Shown: in pieces, positions 53,670 through 63,845 of the stretch
Layout of the letters: each line of letters starts with the position of its first letter
How positions within the stretch are numbered: position 1 is the first letter of the stretch
Assembly: GCA_937908115.1 (NCBI GenBank)
Contig: CALEQZ010000050.1
Coordinates: 1 to 64,000 of the forward strand
Reading direction: 5' to 3'
Source of the DNA: an uncultured Alcaligenaceae bacterium
GTDB taxonomy: Bacteria; Pseudomonadota; Gammaproteobacteria; Burkholderiales; Burkholderiaceae_B
Length of the DNA stretch: 64,000 nt
Notes under the pieces: model-generated
What the model saw: only the letters and a program-made list of their open reading frames with translations
Told to the model about the DNA's origin: nothing
Databases searched by the model: none
Program-made: the position numbers and the translations under genes

Positions 53670-54593
53670 TTTGTCTTGTCGTTCATAGCAAGGAGTTTCC
53701 ATGGGCACTGGCACATCCCCCTGCTCGCCGTTCTCGGCACCGGCCTGATCGGCGCCCCGGTCGCACGTAACCTGCGCAAGCGCGGATTCCAGGTACGCGC
53801 CTGGAACCGCACCGCTGCAAAGGCGCAGGCGTTGGTGGCCGATGGCGTCGAAGCTGCAGGCAGTCCCGCCGAAGCGGTCAAGGACGCCAATATCATCGTG
53901 ACCGTACTCAAGGACGGACCTAGCGTGCAGCAGGCCATGCAAGCCGCCGCACCTGCCTTGCGCCAAGGGGCGATCTGGCTGCAATTGAGCACGGTGGGAA
54001 TCGAGGGAACAAACAACTTGGCCGCGCTGGCCGGGCAGCTTGGCCTGGTGTTCTATGACGCCCCGATACAAGGTTCCCGGCAGCCTGCGGAAACGGCCCA
54101 ACTGGTCATCCTGGCATCCGGCCCTGTCGCGCAGCGCGACGCCGTGCAGCCCGTCTTCGACGCCATTGGCAAGCGCACCCTATGGGTGTCGGAGCAGGCA
54201 GGCATGGGCAGCCGCCTGAAGCTTGCACTGAACAATTGGGTGTTCGCGTTGACGCACGGGCTGGCTGAAAGCCTGGCGTTGGCCAAGGGGCTGGGCGTCG
54301 ATCCCGCGCTGGTGGTGGACGTTGTGACGGGCGGCCCGATGGATAGCGCCTATTTCCAGGCAAAGGCGGCCGCCATCTTGGCCGAGGACTACACCGCCAG
54401 TTTCTCCATTGCGAATGCGGCGAAGGATGCCCGCCTGATTGTCGATGCCGCGGCGGCGACCGGCGTACAACTGGATGTGGCGCAAGCCGGGCTATGGCGT
54501 TTCGAGCGAGCCCTGGCCGCCGGACACGGCGACAAGGACATGGCAGCGTCCTATCTCGCCGATGTCGCACCGGCCGAAGCAATCACCCAATGA
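53652..54593 (+). CDS. 3-hydroxyisobutyrate-dehydrogenase-like oxidoreductase (start disrupted?)
   Basis: The conserved frame has the Rossmann motif VLGTGLIGAPVARNL, the LSTVGIEGTNNL substrate loop, PIQGSRQPAE and the catalytic Lys in MGSRLKLALNN, about 290 residues of the family. The oddity is the start: AAGGAG and ATG 53701 are perfectly placed but lie in another frame that stops after 15 codons. The conserved frame has no ATG and is open back to TTG 53652 through the operator. Adding one C to the CCCCC run near 53721 would join ATG 53701 to the conserved frame. This may be a real frameshift, slippage-based switching or a sequencing error. Expression is presumably under the TetR upstream. 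Confidence 0.7.
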   Translation: MERTFPFVLSFIARSFHGHWHIPLLAVLGTGLIGAPVARNLRKRGFQVRAWNRTAAKAQALVADGVEAAGSPAEAVKDANIIVTVLKDGPSVQQAMQAAAPALRQGAIWLQLSTVGIEGTNNLAALAGQLGLVFYDAPIQGSRQPAETAQLVILASGPVAQRDAVQPVFDAIGKRTLWVSEQAGMGSRLKLALNNWVFALTHGLAESLALAKGLGVDPALVVDVVTGGPMDSAYFQAKAAAILAEDYTASFSIANAAKDARLIVDAAAATGVQLDVAQAGLWRFERALAAGHGDKDMAASYLADVAPAEAITQ

Positions 54594-54715
54594 ACGCTGC
54601 TGGCAAATCCGGCTTCCCACATACGGCATCAAGCCTTGCGTGACTTGCACGAAAGGCTTGGTACGTGCGCGGTTCTTCGATCACGGGTTGCCGCCCCGCC
54701 GGGCGGCAGCCCGGT

Positions 54716-55416
<701 letters not shown>

Positions 55417-55420
<4 letters not shown>

Positions 55421-56238
55421 TCTTCCCCCAGGTACGCCTTGATGACGCGTTCGTCGGTGCGCACTTGCGCGGGGGTGCCGGTGGTGATGGGCTTGCCGTG
55501 CTCCATTACGAGGATGCGGTCGGATATGCCCATGACCAGGCTCATGTCGTGCTCGATGAGCAGGACCGCCACGCCGAAGTCGCGGCGCAGCTTGTCGATC
55601 AGCGCCTGCAGGTCGCGCTTTTCCTGCGGGTTCAGGCCTGCGGCCGGCTCGTCCAGCATGAGCAGGCGTGGCCGCGTGATCATGCACCGGGCGATTTCGA
55701 GCCGGCGCTGGTGGCCGTAGGCCAGGTTGCCGGCTTCCCGGTTGGCGTACTGCAGCAGCCCCATGAAATCCAGCCATTGCGCGGCGCGCTCCTTGGCCGC
55801 AGCCTCGGATTCGCGGTAGCGCCGGGTCTTGAGCAGCCCGGGAAGCAGGCGGCTTTCGACCTGGGTGTGCTGCGCCACCAGCAGGTTTTCCAATACCGTC
55901 AGCTGCTTGAACAGGCGCACGTTCTGAAAGGTGCGCACCAAGCCGTGGCGCGCCACCTTGTGGCTGGGCAGCCCGGTGATGTCCTCACCGTCCATGACGA
56001 TGCGCCCGGCGGTGGGCTTGTAGAAGCCGCCGACGCAGTTGAACACCGTCGTCTTGCCCGCGCCGTTCGGGCCGATGATGGCGAACACTTCGTCGCGGCG
56101 CACGTCGAAGGCCACGCCGTCGACTGCAAGCAGCCCGCCGAAGCGCATGGACAGGCCGGCGACCTGCAACAGCGGCGAGGCCTCGCCCGCGCCCGCTGCA
56201 GCGGCCGCGGTTTGCATGGCGTTTTCAGCGCGCATCAT
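55417..56238 (-). CDS. livG: Branched-chain amino acid ABC transporter ATPase LivG
   Basis: 273 aa. Walker A GPNGAGKTTVFNC, LVRTFQNVRLF, signature-region LAYGHQRRLEIARC (LivG-type degenerate signature) and Walker B LLMLDEPAAGLNPQE. An N-terminal Ala/Glu-rich stretch of about 25 residues precedes the ABC fold. ATG 56238 overlaps the livM stop and has GGAGG five bases upstream. It pairs with LivF on the cytoplasmic face of LivHM. Confidence 0.95.
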
Positions 56239-57530
56239 GCCGTCCTCCCCGCGCCGCTTTCGGCTTCGGATGGCGTGGCGCGCGCCGGCCCGCTTGCGCC
56301 CGGCGCCAGGCCCAGCTCCACGTGCGGGCGCTTCATGGGCAGCAGCCCTTGCGGACGCCACATCATCATCAGCACCATGACCAGGCCGAACATCAGCATG
56401 CGGTACTCGGCGAATTCGCGCGCGACCTCAGGCAGCACGGTCAGGATGATCGCGGCCAGGATGACCCCCAGTTGGGACCCCATGCCGCCAAGCACGACGA
56501 TGGCCAGGATCAGCGCCGACTCGATGAAGGTAAACGATTCCGGGTTGACCAGGCCCTGGCGCGCGGCAAAGAACGCGCCGCCGAAGCCGGCGAACATCGC
56601 ACCCAGCGTGAACGCCGACAGCTTGATGCGGGTCGGGTTCAGGCCCAGCGACCGGCAGGCGATCTCGTCCTCGCGTAGCGCTTCCCAAGCCCGCCCGACG
56701 GGCATGCGGATCAGGCGGTTGGACACGAACAGCGTGATCAGCGCAAGCAGCAGCGCCATCAGGTACAGGTACACCACCATGTGCTGGGTATCGAAGGTCC
56801 AGCCCATCACTTGGTGGAAGGTGGCGCCGCCCTCCTGGCTAGGCCGGCGCGCCATCTCCAGCCCGAACACAGTGGGCTTGGGGATGCCGGAAATGCCGTC
56901 CGGGCCGCCAGTGAGCCAGTTCAGGTTGATCAACAGCAAGCGGATGATCTCGCCAAAGCCCAGCGTGACGATGGCCAGGTAGTCGCCGCGCAGCCGTAAC
57001 ACGGGAAAGCCCAGCAGGAAGCCGAACAGCGCGGCCATGGCGCCCGACAGCGGCAGCGCTTCCCAGAAGGTCCATCCCGCCCAGTGGTACAGCAGCGCAT
57101 AGGTGTAGGCACCGACCGCGTAGAAGCCGACGAAGCCCAGGTCGAGCAGGCCGGCAAAACCCACCACGATGTTCAGCCCCAATCCCAGCATGACGTAGAT
57201 CAGGACCAGCGTGGCGATGTCGACTTCGCTGCGCCCGGCGAAAAACGGCCAGATCACGGCCGCGGCGATGGCCAGCGCGGGAATCCAGCGCCGGCCCTTG
57301 GTGGGCGTTGCCGGCAGCGTCGGCAGCTTGAGCCCCGCCAAGGCACGCGCCAGCCACGGGCGCACCAGTTGGAAGACAAAGACCACCGCGCAGGCCAGCG
57401 CGACCAGGTCCCAGCGCGGTTCCATCAGCGTGCGCGCACCTTGGCGCACCAGTTGCAACCCGAAGACGGGCGTGACGATGACCGCCGTCAGCACGGCCGC
57501 CATGCCGGCGGTTTTCAGGGTATTTGCCAT
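56235..57530 (-). CDS. livM: Branched-chain amino acid ABC transporter permease LivM
   Basis: 431 aa, about ten membrane helices. The permease core starts near residue 115 with LGLGLNIVVGFAGLLDLGF and has WEALREDEIACRSLGLNPTRIKL, the cytoplasmic EAA-like loop. The first ~100 residues add three further helices, as in proteobacterial LivM (about 420 aa). Its start overlaps the livH stop by one base. It forms the membrane channel with LivH. Confidence 0.94.
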   Translation of the reverse strand: MANTLKTAGMAAVLTAVIVTPVFGLQLVRQGARTLMEPRWDLVALACAVVFVFQLVRPWLARALAGLKLPTLPATPTKGRRWIPALAIAAAVIWPFFAGRSEVDIATLVLIYVMLGLGLNIVVGFAGLLDLGFVGFYAVGAYTYALLYHWAGWTFWEALPLSGAMAALFGFLLGFPVLRLRGDYLAIVTLGFGEIIRLLLINLNWLTGGPDGISGIPKPTVFGLEMARRPSQEGGATFHQVMGWTFDTQHMVVYLYLMALLLALITLFVSNRLIRMPVGRAWEALREDEIACRSLGLNPTRIKLSAFTLGAMFAGFGGAFFAARQGLVNPESFTFIESALILAIVVLGGMGSQLGVILAAIILTVLPEVAREFAEYRMLMFGLVMVLMMMWRPQGLLPMKRPHVELGLAPGASGPARATPSEAESGAGRTA

Positions 57531-58456
57531 CAGACTTTTTCCACCTCGGGTTTGCCCAGCAGGCCCGTGGGGCGAAACAGCAGGATCAGCACCAGCAGCA
57601 GGAAGGCAACGATGTCCTTGTACTGCGAGGACAGATAGGCGGCGGCGAAGGTTTCGGCCAGGCCCAGCAGCACGCCGCCCAGCATGGCGCCGGGGATGCT
57701 GCCGATGCCGCCCAGCACGGCCGCGGTGAAGGCCTTGATGCCGGCGATGAATCCGATGAAGGGGTTGAGCTTGCCTATGGTCAGGGCGATCAGCACGCCG
57801 CCGACCGCAGCCAGCATGGCGCCAAGCACGAAGGTGAAGGACACCACCTTGTTCGTGTCGATGCCGAGTAGGCTGGCCATGTGCATGTCCTGCGAGCAGG
57901 CACGCGAGGCGCGCCCCATGCGCGAATAGCGGATGAACAGGGTCAGCGCGATCATCAGGGCCACGGTGACCAGGATGATCATCACGCGCGAATACGGCAC
58001 GGTGACGTCGAAGTCCGTGCCCAGGTGGAAGGACAGGCCGCCGGCGATCAGGTTGGGCACGGCCATGTCGCGCGCGCCCTGCCCCAGTGCGACCCAGTTC
58101 TGCAGGAAGATGGACATGCCGATGGCGGAAATCAGCGCCACCAGGCGTGGCCCGCCACGCACGGGGCGGTACGCCACGCGCTCGACCGTAAAGCCATAGG
58201 CGGCAGTCACCGCCACCGCCACGATGAGCATGGCCGCGACGACCAGCGGCAGCGGCAGGCCCGTCTGCGTGCCGATCGCCGTGAGCGTGACCAGGCCCAC
58301 GTAGGCGCCGATCATGTAGATCTCGCCATGGGCGAAGTTGATCATGCCGATGATCCCGTAGACCATCGTGTAGCCGATGGCGATCAGCGCATAGATCGCG
58401 CCCAGTGACAGCCCATTGAAAAGCTGCTGGATGAGTTGGGGAAGAATGTCAGACAT
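57530..58456 (-). CDS. livH: Branched-chain amino acid ABC transporter permease LivH
   Basis: 308 aa, about eight membrane helices. FNGLSLGAIYALIAIGYTMVYG and MINFAHGEIYMIGAY are the LivH signature, and FIRYSRMGRASRACSQDMHMA is the ATPase-contact loop. ATG 58456 begins the normal N terminus. It lies 105 bp after the binding-protein gene in the same direction; that gap holds no gene. Confidence 0.95.
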   Translation of the reverse strand: MSDILPQLIQQLFNGLSLGAIYALIAIGYTMVYGIIGMINFAHGEIYMIGAYVGLVTLTAIGTQTGLPLPLVVAAMLIVAVAVTAAYGFTVERVAYRPVRGGPRLVALISAIGMSIFLQNWVALGQGARDMAVPNLIAGGLSFHLGTDFDVTVPYSRVMIILVTVALMIALTLFIRYSRMGRASRACSQDMHMASLLGIDTNKVVSFTFVLGAMLAAVGGVLIALTIGKLNPFIGFIAGIKAFTAAVLGGIGSIPGAMLGGVLLGLAETFAAAYLSSQYKDIVAFLLLVLILLFRPTGLLGKPEVEKV

Positions 58457-58561
58457 GAATGGCATGCTCCACACGATTCCGGCTCCAGTTTAAGTGCCGG
58501 AGCCGGAACCTGGGGTGCTGGGACGGCGCCCCGGCCACGCGGGCCGGCAGCGCCATGCGGG

Positions 58562-59677
58562 TTACAGCTGGGTCTTCTTGCCCGTCTTGTCCCAGCGGTA
58601 GACGGCGAACTCGAAGTCCTTCAGGTCGCCCTTGGCGTCGTATTCGACCTTGCCGATGGCGGTATTGAAGCTGTGGGAGTGCATGTAGTCGGCCACCTTG
58701 GCGGGATCTTCGCCCACGGCCTTGATGCTTTCGGCCAGGATCTGCACCGCCGCGTAAGCCGGCATCTGGAACGCGCCGTCGGGGTCGCGCTTGGCATCGT
58801 GGAAGGCCTTGACGATGGCTTCGTTGCCGGGCAGCTTGGTGAAGTCGGCAGGCAGCGTCACGAGCAGGCCCTCGATGGCCGGGCCGGCGATCGCCACCAG
58901 GTCCTGGTTGGCCACGCCCTCGGGGCCCATGAATTGCACGTTCAAGCCTTGCTCGCGCGCCTGGCGCAGCAGCAGGCCCATTTCGGGGTGGTAGCCGCCG
59001 AAATAGACCAAGTCCACGCCCGAGCTCTTGAGCTTGGTGATCACCGCCGAGTAGTCGCTGTCGCCGACGTTGATGCCTTCATAGAGGGCGACGTCGACCT
59101 TGTTCTTTTCGAGCGTGGCGCGCACCTGCTCGGCCAGGCCGGAGCCGTAGGTCTGCTTGTCGTGCAGGATGGCGACCTTCTTGGGCTTGATCGTATTGGC
59201 GATGTAGCGCGCGGCGAACGGGCCTTGCTGGTCGTCGCGGCCGATGGTGCGGAAGAAGAAATGCGGCTTGATGGTGTCGGTCACCAGGGGCGAGGTGGCG
59301 CCCGGGGTGATGGCGACGATGCCTTCGGCCTCGTAGACGTTGACCGCGGGGACGGTGGTGCCCGAGCAGGCGTGGGCCACGGCGAACTTGGCGCCGGAAT
59401 TGACCACGCGGTTGGCGGCGGGCACGGCCTGCTTGGGCTCGCAGCCGTCGTCGATGAGGATGGGTTCGAGCTGCTTGCCGTTGACGCCGCCGGCGGCGTT
59501 GATCATTTCGATGGCCGTCAGGGCGCCTGCCTGGATCTGGTCACCGTACTGGGTATTGGGACCCGTCATGGGTTGGGGGATGCCGATCTTGATGGTGTCG
59601 GCGGCGTGGGCCGCGCCGGCCAGCGCCAAGGCGCCGATGGCCAACGCTGCGGGAGCAAAGCGCTGCAGCAGTTTCAT
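58562..59677 (-). CDS. livK: Branched-chain amino acid ABC transporter binding protein
   Basis: 371 aa. A signal peptide of about 26 residues ends in AAHA, before ADTIKIGIPQPMTGPNTQYG. The type I periplasmic-binding fold has IDDGCEPKQAVPAANRVV, AHACSGTTVPAV and YGSGLAEQVR. It delivers Leu/Ile/Val or related ligands to LivHMGF; ligand class is inferred from the family. GGAG lies nine bases before ATG 59677. It heads the liv operon. The 210 bp upstream are AT-rich near 59845-59870 and probably hold its promoter. Confidence 0.92.
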   Translation of the reverse strand: MKLLQRFAPAALAIGALALAGAAHAADTIKIGIPQPMTGPNTQYGDQIQAGALTAIEMINAAGGVNGKQLEPILIDDGCEPKQAVPAANRVVNSGAKFAVAHACSGTTVPAVNVYEAEGIVAITPGATSPLVTDTIKPHFFFRTIGRDDQQGPFAARYIANTIKPKKVAILHDKQTYGSGLAEQVRATLEKNKVDVALYEGINVGDSDYSAVITKLKSSGVDLVYFGGYHPEMGLLLRQAREQGLNVQFMGPEGVANQDLVAIAGPAIEGLLVTLPADFTKLPGNEAIVKAFHDAKRDPDGAFQMPAYAAVQILAESIKAVGEDPAKVADYMHSHSFNTAIGKVEYDAKGDLKDFEFAVYRWDKTGKKTQL

Positions 59678-59887
59678 GCTTGGGTTCTCCAGCAGGGTGA
59701 AGGAAAACGTCGCGCGCTCGTGACGCGATCGCCGGCATTCCGGCAATGGCGCAACGCCCGGCGGGGATCGCCACACCGGGCAAACGCGGCGTGGCGCGTA
59801 TTCTGAGAGGAGGCCGAAGGCCTGTCACTGCGTGTAATCCCCTATATTTATTTGATTCGGCTTTATTGGGGACGGACGCAGCAGATT

Positions 59888-60469
59888 TCAGGGTGCCGGC
59901 GTCGCCGCCGGCCGGCCCAAGTTCCACATCAGCGCCCGGAACGGCGCCAGCATGAAGGCGTTGACCGCCAGCTTGACCGCCAAGTCCCCAGCGACCCAGG
60001 TCATCCACGGCAGGCCGGTGCCGGCAAAGGCGATGGCAAAGAACATGAAAGTATCCAGCGTCGTGGCAAGGGTGCCGGACACCAGCGGCGCGCGCCACCA
60101 CTGGCCGGCCCGCAGCCGGTCAAAGACGTGGATGTCGAGCAGCTGCGCGCACAGGAAAGCCGAGCCCGATGCCAGCGCGATGCGCGGCGAGGCAATCCAG
60201 AGCGAAGCCACCACCGCCGCGGCAAACCCCGTCCAAGCCACCCGGCGCGCAGGCCCCGGGCCGAAGCGCCGGTTGAGCAGGTCCGTGACCAGGAAAGCCA
60301 CCGGATAGGACAACGCGCCCCAAGTCAGCCAATCGTTGATCGGGAACTGGACCAGAAAGTTGGAGCCGGCCACGATGAGGCACATCGCGGCCACGGCCAG
60401 CGCAAAAGCGCGCAGGCCCAGGGATTCGTAGACGAAGCGCCGGGACGGACGTGGCATGGCAGCGGTCAT
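59888..60469 (-). CDS. Queuosine precursor transporter (VUT/YhhQ family)
   Basis: 193 aa with about six membrane helices. The family motif region is SNFLVQFPINDWLTWGALSYP and FLVTDLLNRRFG, followed by ASGSAFLCAQLLDIHVFDRL and DTFMFFAIAF. Members import preQ0/preQ1 or queuine. The N terminus is short and basic; ATG 60457 is an alternative start. It lies downstream of proC by 38 bp in the same direction, so it may be the last gene of a ubiA-proC unit. Confidence 0.82.
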   Translation of the reverse strand: MTAAMPRPSRRFVYESLGLRAFALAVAAMCLIVAGSNFLVQFPINDWLTWGALSYPVAFLVTDLLNRRFGPGPARRVAWTGFAAAVVASLWIASPRIALASGSAFLCAQLLDIHVFDRLRAGQWWRAPLVSGTLATTLDTFMFFAIAFAGTGLPWMTWVAGDLAVKLAVNAFMLAPFRALMWNLGRPAATPAP

Positions 60470-60507
60470 GGCAAGCGTGCGAAAACGTAGTGTAGCCGGC
60501 CGGGCGG

Positions 60508-61341
60508 CTAGGCGCCGAACTCCCGGCCCAGTTCTGCGGCCCGGTCCTTGGCCGCCTTCATGGCGCGGCGCACCGCGCCGGGCACGTCCTCGCCAGCCAG
60601 TACGGCCAGCGCCGCGGCGGTCGTGCCGCCGCGCGAGGTGACCCGCTCGCGCAGCACCGCAGGCGGGTCTTCCGATTGCGCGGCCAGCCTGGCCGCGCCG
60701 GCCACCGTAGCCAGCGCCAGCTGACGCGCCTGTGCGGCGTCCAGCCCCTGCTCGATCCCGCCCTGTATCAGCGCCTCGAGGAACAAGAATACATAGGCCG
60801 GGCCGCTGCCCGACAGGGCAGTGACGGCGTCCAATCCGTCATCGTCGGCCACCCAGGCGACCTCGCCCACCGAGCGCATGAGCTGTTCGGCCAGGGCCCT
60901 GTCGGCTTCGGTGGCGCCCGGCAGCGCGGCCATGCCGGTGGCGCCGGCGCCGACCAACGCCGGCGTGTTGGGCATGCAGCGCACCAGGCGCTGCCAGGGG
61001 CGCCCGGGTGCGCCCAGCCAGGTGGCCAGGGTGTCGGCGCGAATGCCCGCCGCCACGCTCATGACCAGGGTGTGCTGGCCCAACAGCGGACGGGTTTCCT
61101 GAGCGGCCGTGCGCATGTTCTGCGGCTTGACGGCGTAGATCCACACCCGGCACGCGGCCAGGCGGTCATCGGGCGCGGCGGCCACGGTCATGCCGCGCGC
61201 CTGCCAGGCGGCGTGCGCGGCCGGGTCGATCTCGACCACGTGGATATTGCCCGCCGGGCACACCTTGCCGGCCAGGCCACTGGCCAGCGCCGCGGCCATG
61301 TTGCCGCCGCCGATAAAGCCTATGGAAAGTCTGTCGTCCAT
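60508..61341 (-). CDS. proC: Pyrroline-5-carboxylate reductase
   Basis: 277 aa. The Rossmann motif is IGFIGGGNMAAALASGL; the C-terminal dimer domain has TALSGSGPAYVFLFLEAL and the P5CR signature VTSRGGTTAAAL near 230-245. It reduces pyrroline-5-carboxylate to proline with NAD(P)H. ATG 61341 begins two residues before the conserved start; a TTG lies one codon upstream. It follows ubiA by 18 bp, suggesting co-transcription. Confidence 0.95.
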   Translation of the reverse strand: MDDRLSIGFIGGGNMAAALASGLAGKVCPAGNIHVVEIDPAAHAAWQARGMTVAAAPDDRLAACRVWIYAVKPQNMRTAAQETRPLLGQHTLVMSVAAGIRADTLATWLGAPGRPWQRLVRCMPNTPALVGAGATGMAALPGATEADRALAEQLMRSVGEVAWVADDDGLDAVTALSGSGPAYVFLFLEALIQGGIEQGLDAAQARQLALATVAGAARLAAQSEDPPAVLRERVTSRGGTTAAALAVLAGEDVPGAVRRAMKAAKDRAAELGREFGA

Positions 61342-61359
61342 CAAAAACGCCGCAGGAAA

Positions 61360-62250
61360 TCAGCCAAGGAGCGGGACCAGTACGGTCTGGGCAAAAATGC
61401 CGGCAAAGACCGACGCACCAAACCACGTATTGTGCAGGAAGGCGCGAAAGCACGCCGCCCGGTCGCGCCCGCGGATCCAGCGCAGGTGGCGGACCGCAAT
61501 CACCCCGGCCGCCGCGAGCCCGCAGCCGTAGGCCCACCCATAGCCGGCCATGGCCCCGGCCAGGGCCAGTAGCGCCAGCGTCACGGCGTAGCACACCCCG
61601 ACCATGGCCACGTCCCAGCGGCCGAAGGTGATGGCCGCGGTGCGCAGCCCCAGCTTGATGTCATCGTCGCGGTCGACCATGGCGTACTCGGTGTCGTAGG
61701 CGACGGCCCAGGCGATATTGGCCGCCAGCATCACCCACGCCACGGGCGGGACGGCGTTTTGCAGCGCCGCGAAACTCATGGGGATGCCAAAGCCGAAGGC
61801 GATGCCCAGATACGCCTGGGGAATGGCGAAGAACCGCTTGAACAGCGGATACGTGGCAGCCAAAAACGCGCCCACGAAAGCCAGCTGGATGGTCAGCGCG
61901 TTCAGCGGCAGCACCAGCAGGAAGGAAACCAGCGCCAGCGCCGCCGCCACGACCAGCGCCTCCCATGGGGCGATGCGCCCGGAGGTCAGGACGCGGTCGC
62001 GCGTGCGCGCCACGTGCAGGTCGAAATCGCGGTCGAAGTAGTCATTGATGGCGCAGCCGGCCGAGCGCATCAGCGCCGTGCCCAGGACGAAGATGGCCAC
62101 CACGCGCCAGGGCGGCGCGCCGTCGCCGGCCACCCACAGGCCCCAAAGGGTGGGCCACAACAGCAGCAGGATGCCGATGGGCTTGTCCAGCCGCACCAGC
62201 CGCAGGTATAGCAACAGACGGTGTTGCATGGGAAACAGTGCAGTCGCCAT
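61360..62250 (-). CDS. ubiA: 4-hydroxybenzoate octaprenyltransferase
   Basis: 296 aa, about eight or nine membrane helices. The two Asp-rich motifs that bind polyprenyl diphosphate and magnesium are AINDYFDRDFDLH and DTEYAMVDRDDDIKLG. It attaches the prenyl chain to 4-hydroxybenzoate in ubiquinone synthesis. ATG 62250 gives the usual N terminus ending in RLDKPIGILLLLWPTLWGLW. It is divergent from ugpB across 193 bp. Confidence 0.95.
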   Translation of the reverse strand: MATALFPMQHRLLLYLRLVRLDKPIGILLLLWPTLWGLWVAGDGAPPWRVVAIFVLGTALMRSAGCAINDYFDRDFDLHVARTRDRVLTSGRIAPWEALVVAAALALVSFLLVLPLNALTIQLAFVGAFLAATYPLFKRFFAIPQAYLGIAFGFGIPMSFAALQNAVPPVAWVMLAANIAWAVAYDTEYAMVDRDDDIKLGLRTAAITFGRWDVAMVGVCYAVTLALLALAGAMAGYGWAYGCGLAAAGVIAVRHLRWIRGRDRAACFRAFLHNTWFGASVFAGIFAQTVLVPLLG

Positions 62251-62443
62251 GGGGCGTTAGCATAACAGCGCAGGCTCGGCCAGCAGGCAAACCCTGGGTA
62301 TGTCGAAGGTTGACAGCATCCGGCACAGGTGCAAGAGTCACGGCTGGGTAACAAACCCGTCATAAGATCGATCACACGCCACGGCCGCCAGCCCATCAGG
62401 TTGCCGGCCGTCGCGCATCAACCGTACCCCTGGAGGAAGCACC

Positions 62444-63754
62444 ATGAAACCCCATCGCTTGGCCGCAGCGCTGGCCTGTCTGTCCGCCGTGCTGGGCGGC
62501 CCGGCGCACGCCGTCACCGACATCCAGTTTTGGCATTCCATGCAAGGCGCGCTCGGCGACCGCGTCAACGACATGGTGGCCGGCTTCAACGCGAGCCAAT
62601 CCGACTACCGGGTGCAAGCCGTCTACAAGGGCACATACGGCGAATCCATGAATGCCGGCATCGCCGCCTTCCGCGCCGGCAACGCGCCGGACATCCTGCA
62701 GGTGTTCGAAGTCGGCACCGCCACCATGATGTATGCCCGCGGCGCCATCAAGCCGGTGCAGGAAATGAGCGAAGAAGTCGGCGACCCGATCAACCCGGAC
62801 GACTTCATCGGCGCGGTCGCAGGCTACTACTCCTCGCCCGAGGGCAAGCTGGTGTCCATGCCCTTTAACAGCTCCACGCCGGTGTTCTACTACAACAAGG
62901 ACGCGTTCAAGAAGGCCGGCCTGGATCCCGAGAAACCGCCCAAGACCTGGGAAGAGCTCGCCGAAATGGGCCGCAAGCTCAAGGCCGCGGGCATCGAGTG
63001 CGGCTACACCACGGGCTATCCATCCTGGGTCCAGCTGGAGACCTTCTCGGCCTGGCATAACGTGCCGTACGCCACCAAGGACAACGGCTTCGGCGGCCTG
63101 GACGCGCGGTTGGCCATCGATTCCGACCTGCACGTGCGCCACTTGGAAAACCTCGCCCAGCTCGCCAAGGAAGGCATCTTCATGTATGGCGGCCGCGGCG
63201 ACCAGCCGAACTCGCTCTTTACGACGGGCAAGTGCGCGAGCATCACCGGTTCCAGCGCCATGCGCGCCAACATCATCAAGAACGCCGGCTTCGAATTCGG
63301 CACCTCCACCCTGCCCTACTATGCCGACGTCAAGGGCGCGCCGCAGAACACCATCATCGGCGGCGCCTCGCTGTGGGTCTTCGCCAACAAGAGCCCCGAG
63401 GTCTATCGCGGCGTGACCAAGTTCTTCAAGTACATCTCCAGCCCCGAAGTGGCAGCCCAGTGGCACCAGAGCACGGGCTATGTGCCCGTGACCAAGGCGG
63501 CCTACGAGCTGACCCGCAAGGCCGGCTTCTATGAGAAGAACCCGGGCACCGAGATCGCGGTCACGCAGCTCAACGTGCAGACCACCGACCAGTCGCGCGG
63601 CGTGCGCCTGGGCTTTTTGCCGCAGATCCGCGAAGTCGAGGACGGCGAGATGGAGCGCATCTTCGCCGGTCAGGTCAGCGCCAAGGACGGCCTGGCCACC
63701 ATGATCAAGCGCGGCAACGAACTTCTCGAGAAGTTCGAAAAGAGCGCAAAGTAG
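62444..63754 (+). CDS. ugpB: sn-Glycerol-3-phosphate ABC transporter binding protein
   Basis: 436 aa. A signal peptide ends at PAHA near residue 23, then VTDIQFWHSMQGALGDRVND, MNAGIAAFRAGNAPDILQVFEVGTA and MPFNSSTPVFYYNKDAFKKAG, all typical of UgpB. It binds glycerol 3-phosphate and its diesters in the periplasm. GGAGG lies about nine bases before ATG 62444. In other bacteria ugp is phosphate-regulated; a half Pho-box-like CCGTCAT occurs at 62357-62363, weak evidence. ugpA follows after a hairpin. Confidence 0.95.
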   Translation: MKPHRLAAALACLSAVLGGPAHAVTDIQFWHSMQGALGDRVNDMVAGFNASQSDYRVQAVYKGTYGESMNAGIAAFRAGNAPDILQVFEVGTATMMYARGAIKPVQEMSEEVGDPINPDDFIGAVAGYYSSPEGKLVSMPFNSSTPVFYYNKDAFKKAGLDPEKPPKTWEELAEMGRKLKAAGIECGYTTGYPSWVQLETFSAWHNVPYATKDNGFGGLDARLAIDSDLHVRHLENLAQLAKEGIFMYGGRGDQPNSLFTTGKCASITGSSAMRANIIKNAGFEFGTSTLPYYADVKGAPQNTIIGGASLWVFANKSPEVYRGVTKFFKYISSPEVAAQWHQSTGYVPVTKAAYELTRKAGFYEKNPGTEIAVTQLNVQTTDQSRGVRLGFLPQIREVEDGEMERIFAGQVSAKDGLATMIKRGNELLEKFEKSAK

Positions 63755-63779
63755 CAAACGTAGTAACATCGCGCCTTTT

Positions 63780-63799
63780 GCCGCCCGCGCGCGGGCGGC
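63780..63799 (+). other. Intercistronic hairpin between ugpB and ugpA
   Basis: GCCGCCCG (63780-63787) and CGGGCGGC (63792-63799) form an 8-bp stem with a GCGC loop, 26 bases after the ugpB stop. No U tract follows. It could stabilise the ugpB message so the binding protein is made in excess of the permease, a common pattern in ABC operons. Confidence 0.55.
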
Positions 63800-63845
63800 G
63801 CCGCTGCCGCCCACGGCGGCAGCCTTCCTTTCCAGACCGCGACCC

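Noticed and set aside
62357..62376. Pho box upstream of ugpB
   Set aside because: Only one half-site (CCGTCAT) is good; the second 7-mer matches poorly at the expected spacing.
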